The notes under the pieces: model-generated | What the model was told of the DNA's origin: nothing | What the model saw: only the letters and a program-made list of their open reading frames with translations | The model's database searches: none | Shown here: positions 41,082 through 49,789 of the stretch, in pieces | Numbering within the stretch: the stretch's first letter is position 1 | Layout: every line of letters starts with the position of its first letter | From: Fimbriimonadaceae bacterium | GTDB taxonomy: Bacteria; Armatimonadota; Fimbriimonadia; Fimbriimonadales; Fimbriimonadaceae | Assembly: GCA_019638795.1 (NCBI GenBank) | Contig: JAHBTB010000001.1 | Span: 1-64,000, forward strand | Length of the DNA stretch: 64,000 nt | Direction: 5' to 3' | Position numbers and translations under genes: made by a program

Positions 41082-41720
41082 GTGTTTTGGATAACCGTAC
41101 TGGCCATCGCCCTTTTCGGCGTCGTTTTTGGAAGTCTGATCGAGGGCCTGTTCCACCAGTTCATCCTTCACACTCCGCAGCGGAAGTTGATGGGAGGGCG
41201 GCTGTACGAGGCGTTTGACAAGCACGCCCTGCAGCACCATCCTGAGTACCGGGAAGACGACTACCACAAAGTCCCCGACCACCACGAGAACCCCATCAGC
41301 CTGGGCCCCCTCATGTGGCCCGCGACGATGCTCTTCACGTCACCGGTGACCATCGCCCTTTGGCTGTGGCTCGGCCCCGTGGCCCTCACCTTCCCCATCA
41401 CCCTCACCGCGTACTACGTGATGTACGAGTTCCTGCACTGGCATATGCACTTCCCGAAGTCGGACGGCACGCCGCGCTGGTATCACCGGTATCCACCCAC
41501 CAAGAACCTTTTTGACTGGTTTGACAAGCGGCACTACGCCCACCACATGATCGACGACTTGAACTTCAACGTCGTCCTCCCGGTCTACGACCTCATGATC
41601 GGTCACTACACCACCGACCACACCAAGCTCCCCTGGGGAATCCGCCGGCGCAAGGCCAAGGCCAAGGCCAAGAGCGAGAGGTTGCGGCAGGAGTACGCCG
41701 CCAAGATCGGCAAAGAGTAG
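41082..41720 (+). CDS. Fatty acid hydroxylase-superfamily membrane di-iron enzyme
   Basis: A 212-residue integral membrane protein with the histidine clusters of the sterol desaturase/hydroxylase superfamily: HQFILH, HALQHH, HWHMH and HYAHH in order, which ligate two irons. Three to four transmembrane segments separate them. It would hydroxylate or desaturate a lipid. GTG 41082 follows a good Shine-Dalgarno sequence (AAGGAAGG) and a TAGGAT -10 at 41050; a TTG at 41022 would lie upstream of that promoter. Only the lipid target is uncertain. Confidence 0.82.
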   Translation: MFWITVLAIALFGVVFGSLIEGLFHQFILHTPQRKLMGGRLYEAFDKHALQHHPEYREDDYHKVPDHHENPISLGPLMWPATMLFTSPVTIALWLWLGPVALTFPITLTAYYVMYEFLHWHMHFPKSDGTPRWYHRYPPTKNLFDWFDKRHYAHHMIDDLNFNVVLPVYDLMIGHYTTDHTKLPWGIRRRKAKAKAKSERLRQEYAAKIGKE

Positions 41721-41743
41721 TCAAGGCCACGCCGCCGAACGAG

Positions 41744-41771
41744 TCGCCACCCCGAGAAGTCGGGGCGGCGA
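41744..41771. terminator. Hairpin between convergent hydroxylase and carB genes
   Basis: TCGCCACCCCGA / TCGGGGCGGCGA, 12 bp with one mismatch and a GAAG loop. It can serve both genes; T-rich tails are short. Confidence 0.65.
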
Positions 41772-41783
41772 TTGCTTTGTGAC

Positions 41784-43454
41784 TTAAGCGTTCTCAAGCA
41801 TCAAGACTTGGTCGTCTTCGGACTCCATCGCACTGTAGTAGTACGGTGTCGCCGACTCGAACTCGCCGGCGCAGGTGTCGACCATCTTGTAGACACTTCC
41901 GCCGGAAGCTTCGGCGATGGTCTGCTCATGTTCGACGGCCAGGGGCCCCAACAACTCGCGGACCGTGGCCGCAGGGACGCCCAAGGCGACCGCGCGGACG
42001 ACGTCGGCGGCCGTCTCGTCCTTCCGCTTCCGGCCGTTGGCGGCCAAGCGGAGACTCTCGGTGACCACGACGACGCCGAGGATCTTGCGCAAGAACCAAC
42101 GGTCGACGCGGCTGTGGGCGTAAACCTCGTCGAGGCTCCACCCCCGGCGCAAAGCCTCGGCCAAAGCCCAGAGCCGCTCGTCAGTCGGGTGGGACAGGGC
42201 GTGGCGTAGCGCAGCGTCGTCGCAGACCTCGGGCGCGAAGTTCGCGTGACGCAAGTCCTTAGCCTTCACTTCGAGCCCCCGCACCGCCTTGAGCAAGGCC
42301 GCCTCAAAGGTGCGGTCGATCGCCATGACCTCGCCGGTGGCCTTCATCTGCGTCGAGAGCCGCCGGTCGCCTCCGCCGAACTTGTCGAAGGGCCAGCGCG
42401 GCACCTTCACGACACAGTAGTCCAAGGCCGGCTCAAAGCACGCCTTCGTCGTCTTGGTGACCGCGTTGTCGATCTCGTCAAGCGTCTTGCCCGTCGCGAT
42501 CTTGGCGGCGACCCGGGCGATGGGATAGCCGGTGGCCTTCGACGCCAGCGCCGAAGAGCGCGAGACACGGGGGTTGACCTCGATGACGTAATAGTCGAAG
42601 CTGTCCGGGTTCACCGCCAACTGCACGTTGCACCCGCCTTCGATCTTGAGGGCGCTGATGATCTTCAGCGACGCCGTCCGGAGCATGTGGTACTCGATGT
42701 CGCTGAGGGTCTGGGACGGGGCCACGACGATGGAGTCACCTGTGTGGACCCCCATCGGGTCGAGGTTCTCCATGTTGCAGACCGTGATGCAGTTGCCTTT
42801 GCCGTCGCGCATCACCTCGTACTCGACCTCCTTCCAGCCGAGCAGACTGCGCTCCACCATAAGTTGGGAGCGCATGGACAGTTTGAGGCCCTTGCGCCCG
42901 GTCTCCCACAGTTCGTCGCGGTTGTTGGCGATCCCGCCGCCCGTCCCCCCCAGCGTGTAGGCAGGTCGGATGATGCAGGGGTAGGGGACGACGTCGAGGA
43001 TCGCTTCGAGGTCGGCTTCACTCTCGACGATCCAACTCTCGGGCACCGGCTCGCGGATCTCGCGCATCAAGGCCCGAAAGAGTTCCCTGTCCTCGGCCTT
43101 CCGGATCGCCTCCAGCTGGGTGCCAAGGAGCTTGACCCCGTACTTCTCGATGATGCCGGCCGCGTCAAGTTGGGAGGCCAGGTTCAGACCCGTCTGCCCG
43201 CCCAAAGTCGGCAAGAGGCCGTAGGGCTTCTCCCTGGCGATGACCCGTTCCAGAAACTCGACGGTGAGCGGCTCGATGTAGACCGCGTCGGCCGTCTCCT
43301 CGTCGGTCATGATCGTGGCCGGGTTGCTGTTGACCAGCACCACGCGATACCCTTCTTCTCGCAGGCTCTTGCAGGCCTGGGTGCCCGCGTAGTCAAATTC
43401 GGCGGCTTGGCCGATGATGATCGGACCGCTGCCGATGACAAGGATGGTCCGCAT
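41784..43454 (-). CDS. carB: Carbamoyl-phosphate synthase large chain, N-terminal half (split CarB)
   Basis: A 556-residue protein equal to the first half of the usual ~1070-residue CarB. It begins with the pre-ATP-grasp [20 protein letters not shown], then an ATP-grasp domain ([12 protein letters not shown] near residue 167, [19 protein letters not shown] near 234, [20 protein letters not shown] near 298). The oligomerisation domain follows, and the protein ends just after [14 protein letters not shown], the point where CarB halves join. A clean stop and a terminator follow, so this is a true split gene. This half makes carboxyphosphate and carbamate from bicarbonate and ammonia. The C-terminal partner and carA are elsewhere. 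Confidence 0.92.
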   Translation of the reverse strand: MRTILVIGSGPIIIGQAAEFDYAGTQACKSLREEGYRVVLVNSNPATIMTDEETADAVYIEPLTVEFLERVIAREKPYGLLPTLGGQTGLNLASQLDAAGIIEKYGVKLLGTQLEAIRKAEDRELFRALMREIREPVPESWIVESEADLEAILDVVPYPCIIRPAYTLGGTGGGIANNRDELWETGRKGLKLSMRSQLMVERSLLGWKEVEYEVMRDGKGNCITVCNMENLDPMGVHTGDSIVVAPSQTLSDIEYHMLRTASLKIISALKIEGGCNVQLAVNPDSFDYYVIEVNPRVSRSSALASKATGYPIARVAAKIATGKTLDEIDNAVTKTTKACFEPALDYCVVKVPRWPFDKFGGGDRRLSTQMKATGEVMAIDRTFEAALLKAVRGLEVKAKDLRHANFAPEVCDDAALRHALSHPTDERLWALAEALRRGWSLDEVYAHSRVDRWFLRKILGVVVVTESLRLAANGRKRKDETAADVVRAVALGVPAATVRELLGPLAVEHEQTIAEASGGSVYKMVDTCAGEFESATPYYYSAMESEDDQVLMLENA

Positions 43455-43468
43455 GTTCCAAGGTCTGA

Positions 43469-44491
43469 TTATGCCTGGACTGGCACCGGAGGGGCGGGCC
43501 GGGCCTTCAGGGCGAGCATCGGCTTTTCAAGCAGGAACCAGCTGAGGGCCGCCGCCCCCAGGCTCAGGGCAAATCCGACGACAATGTAGTTCCAGCCCCG
43601 AAGGCCCATCTTGTCGCACAGGGCCAACATGGGGAGATGGAGGACATAAAGACCGTACGAGAGGTCGTCCCTGAGGCGGGGGATTTTGACTTCGAGGGTG
43701 CCGAGCCCCAGCACCCCGAAGGCCCCGCCGACGACCATGAGCGAGAACAACGCCCCGCGCACCTGCACCTCGGCAAAGTTCACGTAGACGGCGGCGATCC
43801 CCACCGAGGTGGCGATGAACGCCCACCAGTAGCGGCGCACCACCGGCAGGTACGGGCTGTCGGCCATGAACGTGCCCGCGACAAAGCTGAACGCCACCGC
43901 GAATCCGGTCGCGTCGCCGTCCATCGCATGCCGGATACGCAACACCGAATAGACCGCCATGACGCAGAAGGCGACCCAGAAGAACCCCCGGTGGAAGTGG
44001 CGGACCCCGTAAGCCCCCACCGCACTCAGGAGCACCATCAGGCCGTAGAGGCACTCCTCGACCGAGAGGCTCCACATCGCGAAGTTCGAACCGACGACCC
44101 CCGGCGTGATGATCGGGTGCATCAAGGCGTAGCTCAGGAGGCTGTCCCGAAGGGCGGGGACGCCGTGGAGCGCCACGGTCACCAGCAACGCGAGAAAGAA
44201 CGCGGGGAGCACGCGCAGGGCGCGGTTCCGCCAGAATGTGCCGATCTTCCGCGTCCTTTGGAGCGATTGGAAGACCAAGAACCCCGAGATCGCGATGAAC
44301 GCGGGCACCGGGTCGATCGGCAGCACCAAGAGCTGGTTTCCCCGGTGGGCGACCGGAATGTGCAACCAAACTACCTCCAAGGCAAGGAAGAGACGGATGT
44401 AATTGAACAGAGGGTAGTGGTGCCGGTCGGGAGGAACCGTGACCGCACCAGGTTCAATCACCCCCGTCAGGTTCAACCCTTCGCCTTGCAT
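43469..44491 (-). CDS. Acyltransferase 3 family membrane protein (OafA/NolL-like)
   Basis: A 340-residue protein with about ten transmembrane helices. The family opening [16 protein letters not shown] (about residues 30-45), ISGFLVFQS (about 69), [12 protein letters not shown] (about 90) and [13 protein letters not shown] (about 140) carry the conserved His, Arg-rich and SxExxF-like blocks. Such proteins O-acetylate surface sugars. It lies 15 bp upstream of carB on the same strand, which may be chance. The TA-rich -10 for carB (CATAAT, 43478-43483) lies in its 3' end. Confidence 0.85.
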   Translation of the reverse strand: MQGEGLNLTGVIEPGAVTVPPDRHHYPLFNYIRLFLALEVVWLHIPVAHRGNQLLVLPIDPVPAFIAISGFLVFQSLQRTRKIGTFWRNRALRVLPAFFLALLVTVALHGVPALRDSLLSYALMHPIITPGVVGSNFAMWSLSVEECLYGLMVLLSAVGAYGVRHFHRGFFWVAFCVMAVYSVLRIRHAMDGDATGFAVAFSFVAGTFMADSPYLPVVRRYWWAFIATSVGIAAVYVNFAEVQVRGALFSLMVVGGAFGVLGLGTLEVKIPRLRDDLSYGLYVLHLPMLALCDKMGLRGWNYIVVGFALSLGAAALSWFLLEKPMLALKARPAPPVPVQA

Positions 44492-44532
44492 GTGCTCGCC
44501 GTGAAGCCAGTCTCCACCTGGGCCGCCCGTGG

Positions 44533-45198
44533 TCAGTCGCGATCAAAGAACCGGTCGACCGGGTCTTGACCCAGATAGAACTGACCGAGTTTGACACGTT
44601 TGGAATGGCCGTCCACCCAATAGACCGTGGCCCCTTCGGCGTAGGTCGGTTCGGGCCTTCCCCAGCAGTCGGCGGCGTCCATCGACGGGGGCAGGACGTA
44701 CTTGCCGTCGTCCCCGCACCAACTCCCTTCGACGCTGGACTTGGAGGTGCTGAACAGCACCGAGTCGGCCGGCTCCAAGAACGAACTGGCGGCAAAGGTG
44801 TGCTGGTCGTTCACGTTACTGAAGTCGACCGCCATATCAGTCGTGTAGTGGGCGTTGTAGCCGAAGTGGGTGGTCAGGACCCCGTTCGTGTCCGTCTTCT
44901 TCACGCTCGATCCAGGGCACACCCACACCTGTTTGTCCTTGACGTACGGGTCGAGCAGGTCATGCCAGATGAAGAACCCCGTCTCGTTCCCGTACGCCGC
45001 CGGGACAAAGTGGTCGTCGTAGTCCGAGAGGTAGAGCTGGGACGCGGTGCCAAGGTTGCGCTCGTTGGACATGCACTGGACGGCCAAGGCACTGGCCTTG
45101 GCCTGGGCGAAGACGGGAAAGAGGATCGCGGCGAGGACCGCGACGATGGCGATGACGACAAGGAGCTCGACCAGGGTGAACGCGCGGCGACGGGGCAT
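44533..45198 (-). CDS. Type IV prepilin-like (type II secretion/DUF1559-related) protein
   Basis: A 221-residue protein with a short leader MPRRR, then the prepilin methylation site AFTLVELLVVIAIVAVL with Glu at +5 and a hydrophobic helix, followed by FPVFAQAK. The Gly usual at -1 is not seen; Ala precedes Phe. The C-terminal body contains TASQLYLSDYDDHF and a DGHSKRVKL end. This layout is the abundant pseudopilin family of Armatimonadota and Planctomycetota, thought to be secreted or surface fibres. It would use the type IV machinery whose ATPases are encoded at 35173-38521. Confidence 0.9.
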   Translation of the reverse strand: MPRRRAFTLVELLVVIAIVAVLAAILFPVFAQAKASALAVQCMSNERNLGTASQLYLSDYDDHFVPAAYGNETGFFIWHDLLDPYVKDKQVWVCPGSSVKKTDTNGVLTTHFGYNAHYTTDMAVDFSNVNDQHTFAASSFLEPADSVLFSTSKSSVEGSWCGDDGKYVLPPSMDAADCWGRPEPTYAEGATVYWVDGHSKRVKLGQFYLGQDPVDRFFDRD

Positions 45199-45283
45199 GG
45201 GCGACCGAGACCAATTGTAGCAGGCCAAGGCAGAGCCGGCCCGCCGCATTCGCGGCGGGCCGGCCAGACGGATCCGGGTCGGA

Positions 45284-46279
45284 TCAGAACGGGGAGTCGG
45301 GATAGTAGAACTGGTCAGCGTTCTCGGGCGTGATGAGCTCGCACTTGATCGTGACCTTCTGCTCCGCTCCACCCGGCTTGGTGCCGGCTTTGAGGGCCTT
45401 GACGCACTCATCGACGCCTTGGTAGATCATCTTGGGCGGGTACGTGGTGTCAGCGGGGATCGCAGGGTCCTTGTCCATGATCCGCTTGACGACGTCCTTC
45501 ATTCCGGCCCCACCGAGCATCCAAATGTTCGCGCGGTTGGCTTCCTTCAGGGCTTTCTCGATACCCAGGGCCATGTCGTCGTCACTCGCCCAGATCGCGT
45601 CGATCTGCGGGAACTTGAGGAGGGCGGTCTGGGTGACCTTGTAAGCTTCCTGCCTGTCCCACTTGCCCGGAAGTTCGGCGAGGACTTCGATGCCGGGGTT
45701 GGCCTTAAAGACCGCGTTCGCCGCATCGACCCGGTCGGTGTCGACCGTGCTCGGGATTCCCCGGTACACCAGGATCTTGCCCTTGCCGCCCAGCTTCTTC
45801 ACGATGTACTCGGCGGAGATTTTGCCGAACTCCTTGTTGTCTCCCTGCAAGAAGATGTCGACCGGCGTCTTGACGCCGCGGTCGACCGAGACCAGAAAGA
45901 TGCCTTGGTCCTTCAGCTTCTTCACCGCCGGTGTGACCGGGTCGGTCTCGGTCGCCAGGAAGACGATGGCGTCCATCCCCTGTGTGGCCAGCGTCTCCAA
46001 CTGCTTGACCTGCTCTTCGGGCCCCTTCGCGGTCACGACCGTCACGTCCGCGTCGGCGGCCAAGTCCTTCTTGGCCTGGTTCGCCCAGTAAACGACGCCG
46101 GAGGTCCAGCCGTGGTCGGCCGCGGGGATGCTGACGCCGATCTTGTACTTCTTCCCTGTCGATGCCGTGGCGTCGGGCGCCTTGGCCCCAGGTTCCGTCT
46201 TCGGGGCTTCGGGCGCGTTGCACCCGGCCAGGGCGACCGCCAGAGACGCGGCCGCAAACCAAGCGAAGTTCACCTTCAT
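45284..46279 (-). CDS. Sugar ABC transporter substrate-binding lipoprotein (ribose type)
   Basis: A 331-residue lipoprotein with lipobox LAGC (Cys19) and an Ala/Pro/Thr linker. The periplasmic-binding fold of the RbsB cluster follows: KIGVSIPAADHGWTSG (about residues 45-60), GMDAIVFLATETDP near 100, VDRGVKTPVD near 131 and WASDDDMALG near 217. It is 40 bp downstream of the permease gene. TAGAAT lies 9 nt before the ATG, hinting at an extra promoter. The ligand is a pentose or hexose; which is unknown. Confidence 0.9.
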   Translation of the reverse strand: MKVNFAWFAAASLAVALAGCNAPEAPKTEPGAKAPDATASTGKKYKIGVSIPAADHGWTSGVVYWANQAKKDLAADADVTVVTAKGPEEQVKQLETLATQGMDAIVFLATETDPVTPAVKKLKDQGIFLVSVDRGVKTPVDIFLQGDNKEFGKISAEYIVKKLGGKGKILVYRGIPSTVDTDRVDAANAVFKANPGIEVLAELPGKWDRQEAYKVTQTALLKFPQIDAIWASDDDMALGIEKALKEANRANIWMLGGAGMKDVVKRIMDKDPAIPADTTYPPKMIYQGVDECVKALKAGTKPGGAEQKVTIKCELITPENADQFYYPDSPF

Positions 46280-46320
46280 GGTGACGCCATTCTAGCCGGA
46301 ACGGCCCGACGATTGTCGCC

Positions 46321-47319
46321 CTACCCGCTCTTCTGACCGCGCTGGATGAGCACGGCGAGCAGGATGATCGTCCCTTTGACGACGCCTTGCCAATAGATGC
46401 TGACCCCCGACGCGACCAGCATCGTGGTGATCATGCCCAGCAACAACACCCCCACCAAGGTGCCCCAGACCCGGCCCCGCCCGCCTACCAGGCTCGTGCC
46501 GCCGATCACGACCGCGGCGATCGCGTCGAGTTCGTAGAACGAACCTGACGATGAACTAGAGACGGAGTTGAGCTTGGACGCCCCGATGACGGCGGCAAGC
46601 CCGACGCACAGGCCGACCAGACAGTAGGTGACGATCTTGACCTGGTTGACCGGGACGGCGGCATAGAGCGCGGCCTTTTCGTTGGCGCCGACAGCCACGA
46701 CCCGTCGCCCGTACGGCGTGCGCTCCAGGAGGAACGTCGCCGCCACCACGGCAAGGACAAAAGCGATGACGATGAACTGGACCGTCAACGGCTTGCCGTT
46801 CGTGCCCATGATAAACGGCACCGGGACACCGGCGGAGGCGATGTTCTCAAACGCGCCGGTGCTGAGCGAGTTGATCGTCCCCCCGTCCGATAAGGCTTGG
46901 GTCAACGACCGGAACGCCAGCAGTCCACCCAAGGTCGCGACAAAAGGCGCGATCCGCCCGACGGTGACGAGGAGCCCGTTGACCAACCCTCCCACCGTCC
47001 CGACCGCGACCGATGCCAGGACCCCGGCCATGACGGCAGCCCCTTCGGCCCCTTTCCCCTCGATGACCTTGTTCATGGCCAAGATCCCCACGCCCCCGGC
47101 CAGGGCCATGAGGCTCCCCACGCTCAGGTCGATGCCGCCACTGACGATCAGCAAGGTCATCCCGATCGATATGAAGCCGACCTCGCAGTTCTGGGAAAAG
47201 AGGTTGCGCAGGTTGTCTGGGTTGAGAAAGACCTTCTGTTGGGTGACCATGTTGAACCCCAACAAGGCAAAGAAGGCGATCAAGACGCCCCACTTCTGCA
47301 TGAACTCGCCGAACTTCAA
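46321..47319 (-). CDS. Sugar ABC transporter permease (RbsC-like)
   Basis: A 332-residue permease with 8-10 transmembrane helices. Conserved blocks are GGIDLSVGSLMALAGGVG (about residues 60-77), GLVNGLLV near 111, the coupling region ALYAAVPVNQVKI near 227 and GGTSLVGGRGRVWGTLVG near 272. It overlaps the ATPase gene by 4 bp and so is translationally coupled to it. It forms the homodimeric channel with the ATPase. Confidence 0.93.
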   Translation of the reverse strand: MKFGEFMQKWGVLIAFFALLGFNMVTQQKVFLNPDNLRNLFSQNCEVGFISIGMTLLIVSGGIDLSVGSLMALAGGVGILAMNKVIEGKGAEGAAVMAGVLASVAVGTVGGLVNGLLVTVGRIAPFVATLGGLLAFRSLTQALSDGGTINSLSTGAFENIASAGVPVPFIMGTNGKPLTVQFIVIAFVLAVVAATFLLERTPYGRRVVAVGANEKAALYAAVPVNQVKIVTYCLVGLCVGLAAVIGASKLNSVSSSSSGSFYELDAIAAVVIGGTSLVGGRGRVWGTLVGVLLLGMITTMLVASGVSIYWQGVVKGTIILLAVLIQRGQKSG

Positions 47320-48797
47320 GCCTCGACTCCCGCAACCAACATCATCATCTTCTCTTCCGTCATGTCTGCTCCGGTGAGCTCGCCCACCGTCCTACCGTCC
47401 CTGATCACCACCGCGCGGTCACACAGGCCGATCAACTCGGGCATTTCACTGCTGATGACCAGAAACGTCATTCCTTCCGCCGCCAAGCGTCGCACCAGGT
47501 GGTAAATCTCGCTCTTCGTCCCCACGTCGACGCCGCGGGTCGGTTCGTCGAGGACCAGCAGGCGGGGCTTGGTGTCCAACCACTTGGCCAGACTCACCTT
47601 TTGTTGGTTGCCCCCGCTAAGGGTCCTGACCTCCACGTCTGGCCCGGCGACCTTGATCTGCAGGTCCTTGATCCAGTCCCGGACACTGGCCTCTTCTTTC
47701 TTCCGGTCGAGGACGAGTTTGCCGTACGCCCGCAGGTTGGCCAAGGTCACGTTTTCTCCGACCGACCGGCTGAGGTGGAGGCCCAGTCCCTTGCGGTCCT
47801 CGCTCACATAGGCGAGGCCAGCGGCCAGGGACTGGCGCGGGTTCTTGAATTGGACTTGCTGGCCCGCAAAGGTGACACGGCCCGTGCCCTTGCGGAGGCC
47901 GACGGTCGCCTCGGCCGTTTCGGTACGACCGGCCCCGACGAGCCCGGCCAAGCCGACGATCTCGCCTCGCCGGACCCGAAAGCTGACGTCCGTGGCGTGG
48001 TGGGGTACCTGCAGGCCCTGCACTTCCAGCATCACCTCGTCCGTCCAACGGGGCTTCTTGTCCGGATAGTAGTCGGCCAGCTCGCGGCCCACCATCATCT
48101 TGGCCAGGCTTGCCTCGTCACACCCGCCTCGTGGCGAGGTCGCGACGAACTGGCCGTCGCGGAGCACGCTGATCCGGTCGCAGACCTCGATCAGTTGCTC
48201 CAGGATATGGGAGATGAAGACGACCGTGGTGCCCTGGTCGCGCAACCGGCGCATGAGTTCCAGCAGGGCGGTCGTCTCGCGCTCGCTGAGGACGGCGGTC
48301 GGCTCGTCCATGATCAGCACCTTTGCCTCGTAGCTCAAGGCCTTGGCGATCTCGACAAGTTGCTGGCCCGCGATACTCAGGTCTTCGACCATGGCGTCGG
48401 GCTGGATCTCCGCCCGGACTTCGGCCAACCACCGTGTGGCGGTCTCGCGGGCACGCCGTCGGTCGATCACGCCGAAGGAGCCCGGCTCTCGGCCGAGGGC
48501 GATGTTCTCGGCGACGGTCAGGGTGCCGACCAGGTTCAACTCCTGGTGGATCATCGCGACCCCGTTGGCCAACGAGTCTCGGACGCCGTTCCACTGGACG
48601 GGCCGCCCTTCGACCAGCACTTCGCCCGACGTGGGGCGTTCCACCCCCGAAAGGAGCTTCATCAGGGTGCTCTTCCCTGCCCCGTTTTCCCCGATGACCC
48701 CGTGGATCTCGCCCGGCTCAAAGGCCAAGCTCACCCGGTCAAGCGCCAGCACCCCCGGGTAGCTTTTCGAAACTTCTCGAGCCTCAAGCCTTGCCAC
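47316..48797 (-). CDS. Sugar ABC transporter ATP-binding protein (RbsA-like, two ABC domains)
   Basis: A 493-residue protein with two nucleotide-binding domains. The first has Walker A GENGAGKST (about residues 36-44), signature LSIAGQQ (the usual serine-glycine pair replaced) and Walker B VLIMDEPTA. The second has a degenerate Walker A (GLVGAGRTE, about 286) and an intact LSGGNQQ near 395 with VLDEPTRG. The asymmetric pair of sites is normal for the ribose/galactose class. GTG start; first gene of the rbsA-rbsC-rbsB-like operon. No kinase or isomerase gene accompanies it. Confidence 0.93.
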   Translation of the reverse strand: MARLEAREVSKSYPGVLALDRVSLAFEPGEIHGVIGENGAGKSTLMKLLSGVERPTSGEVLVEGRPVQWNGVRDSLANGVAMIHQELNLVGTLTVAENIALGREPGSFGVIDRRRARETATRWLAEVRAEIQPDAMVEDLSIAGQQLVEIAKALSYEAKVLIMDEPTAVLSERETTALLELMRRLRDQGTTVVFISHILEQLIEVCDRISVLRDGQFVATSPRGGCDEASLAKMMVGRELADYYPDKKPRWTDEVMLEVQGLQVPHHATDVSFRVRRGEIVGLAGLVGAGRTETAEATVGLRKGTGRVTFAGQQVQFKNPRQSLAAGLAYVSEDRKGLGLHLSRSVGENVTLANLRAYGKLVLDRKKEEASVRDWIKDLQIKVAGPDVEVRTLSGGNQQKVSLAKWLDTKPRLLVLDEPTRGVDVGTKSEIYHLVRRLAAEGMTFLVISSEMPELIGLCDRAVVIRDGRTVGELTGADMTEEKMMMLVAGVEA

Positions 48798-48807
48798 GTC
48801 AGGGGCT

Positions 48808-48829
48808 ATCTTAGCTGGTCCGGTAGGAT
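48808..48829. promoter_or_regulatory. Overlapping divergent promoters of the sugar ABC operon and the TSUP gene
   Basis: Minus strand TAAGAT (48808-48813) lies 10 nt from the GTG at 48797, and plus strand TAGGAT (48824-48829) lies 6 nt from ATG 48836. The two hexamers are only 10 bp apart, so two polymerases cannot sit there together. Confidence 0.55.
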
Positions 48830-48835
48830 CAACCC

Positions 48836-49198
48836 ATGGCTTCTCTGGTCATCGCCCTCCTCATCGGCTTCCTCGCCGGCATCCTCAGCGGCATGTTCGG
48901 CATCGGTGGGGGGATCCTCGTGGTCCCCGCCCTCGTCCTGATGAACAAGCTGGACCAGAAGACCGCCCAAGGGACCTCGTTGGCCGCCCTCCTCGCCCCG
49001 GTCGGCATTCTGGGGGTCATCGCATACGCCAAGCAGTCGAAGGTCGATTGGCCGGTCGCGGCCTGCGTGGCCCTTGGCCTTGTCCTCGGACCGATGATCG
49101 GCGCCAAGTTTGTGCTGGATCTCGACCCTCTCACCGTCAAGAGGGTGTTCGGCACCTTCGTCATCCTCGTCGGCCTGTACTTCGTCTGGGGCAAGTGA
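48836..49198 (+). CDS. Half-size TSUP (TauE/SafE-like) membrane protein
   Basis: A 120-residue, four-helix protein. The motif GFLAGILSGMFGIGGGILVVP (in part, about residues 11-30) with the GIGGG turn is the TSUP signature, as is the TSLAAL motif near 46. Full-length members have 8-9 helices from two such halves; this one has only the first and would need to dimerise. Start supported by TAGGAT 6 nt upstream. Substrates of the family are sulfite, sulfonates and other anions. Confidence 0.82.
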   Translation: MASLVIALLIGFLAGILSGMFGIGGGILVVPALVLMNKLDQKTAQGTSLAALLAPVGILGVIAYAKQSKVDWPVAACVALGLVLGPMIGAKFVLDLDPLTVKRVFGTFVILVGLYFVWGK

Positions 49199-49257
49199 GC
49201 CGGTCGACCGGTCCAGGGTCCCGGCCCTAGACTCCCCCGGCGCGTCAGAACCTACTG

Positions 49258-49785
49258 ATGGTCAACGTCCTCGTCGCCGCGCTGTGCCTGGCCGCCTACC
49301 CTGACGTCACCGACGTGAACGGCCACAGTTACCGGCTGTCGGGACGGCCCGCGACGGTCGTGGTCTTCGTCACCGTCGATTGCCCCATCGCCAACCAGTA
49401 CCAGCCTGAGATCGAGCGGCTCAGAAAGAAGTACGAGCCCCAAGGGACCGGGTTCTTCCTTGTCCATGTCGACCCCGACGTGACTGAAACCAAGGCCAAG
49501 GAGCACGCCCGGGAATACGGCGCCGGTGCGCGCCTCGTGATTGACCGTGGCCACACCTTGGCGAAAGCCTTCGGGGCCAAAATCACGCCGGAAGCGTTCG
49601 TCCTGGACTCCCGGGGAAAACTCGCGTACCGGGGCCGCATCGACGACCGGTATGCCGGGCTCGGCAACCAGACGGCCGCGCCAAAGCACCACGACCTTGC
49701 CGACGCCCTCCGCGCCGTCATTGCCGGACGGCCTCCGAAAGTCGCCGAGACCACCGGCTATGGCTGCTTGATCCCGAGGCTCTAG
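49258..49785 (+). CDS. Exported redoxin-like (AhpC/TSA, thioredoxin fold) protein
   Basis: A 175-residue protein with a brief hydrophobic N-terminus and a thioredoxin-like fold: VVVFVTVDCPIANQYQPEI (about residues 34-52) with one active-site cysteine where thioredoxins have CxxC, and KITPEAFVLDSRGKLAYRGRIDD (about 108-130, in part) with the cis-Pro before the strand. The form with DCPIAN is known in the secreted redoxin group of Planctomycetota and Acidobacteriota, often beside haem proteins. It lacks a resolving cysteine within the motif; one at the end (YGCLIPRL) could serve. Confidence 0.82.
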   Translation: MVNVLVAALCLAAYPDVTDVNGHSYRLSGRPATVVVFVTVDCPIANQYQPEIERLRKKYEPQGTGFFLVHVDPDVTETKAKEHAREYGAGARLVIDRGHTLAKAFGAKITPEAFVLDSRGKLAYRGRIDDRYAGLGNQTAAPKHHDLADALRAVIAGRPPKVAETTGYGCLIPRL

Positions 49786-49789
49786 GAGG

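Noticed and set aside
41772-41784. A frameshift that truncates carB
   Set aside because: The protein ends exactly at the domain junction, with a regular stop followed by a terminator and a convergent gene; no second-half sequence follows in any frame.
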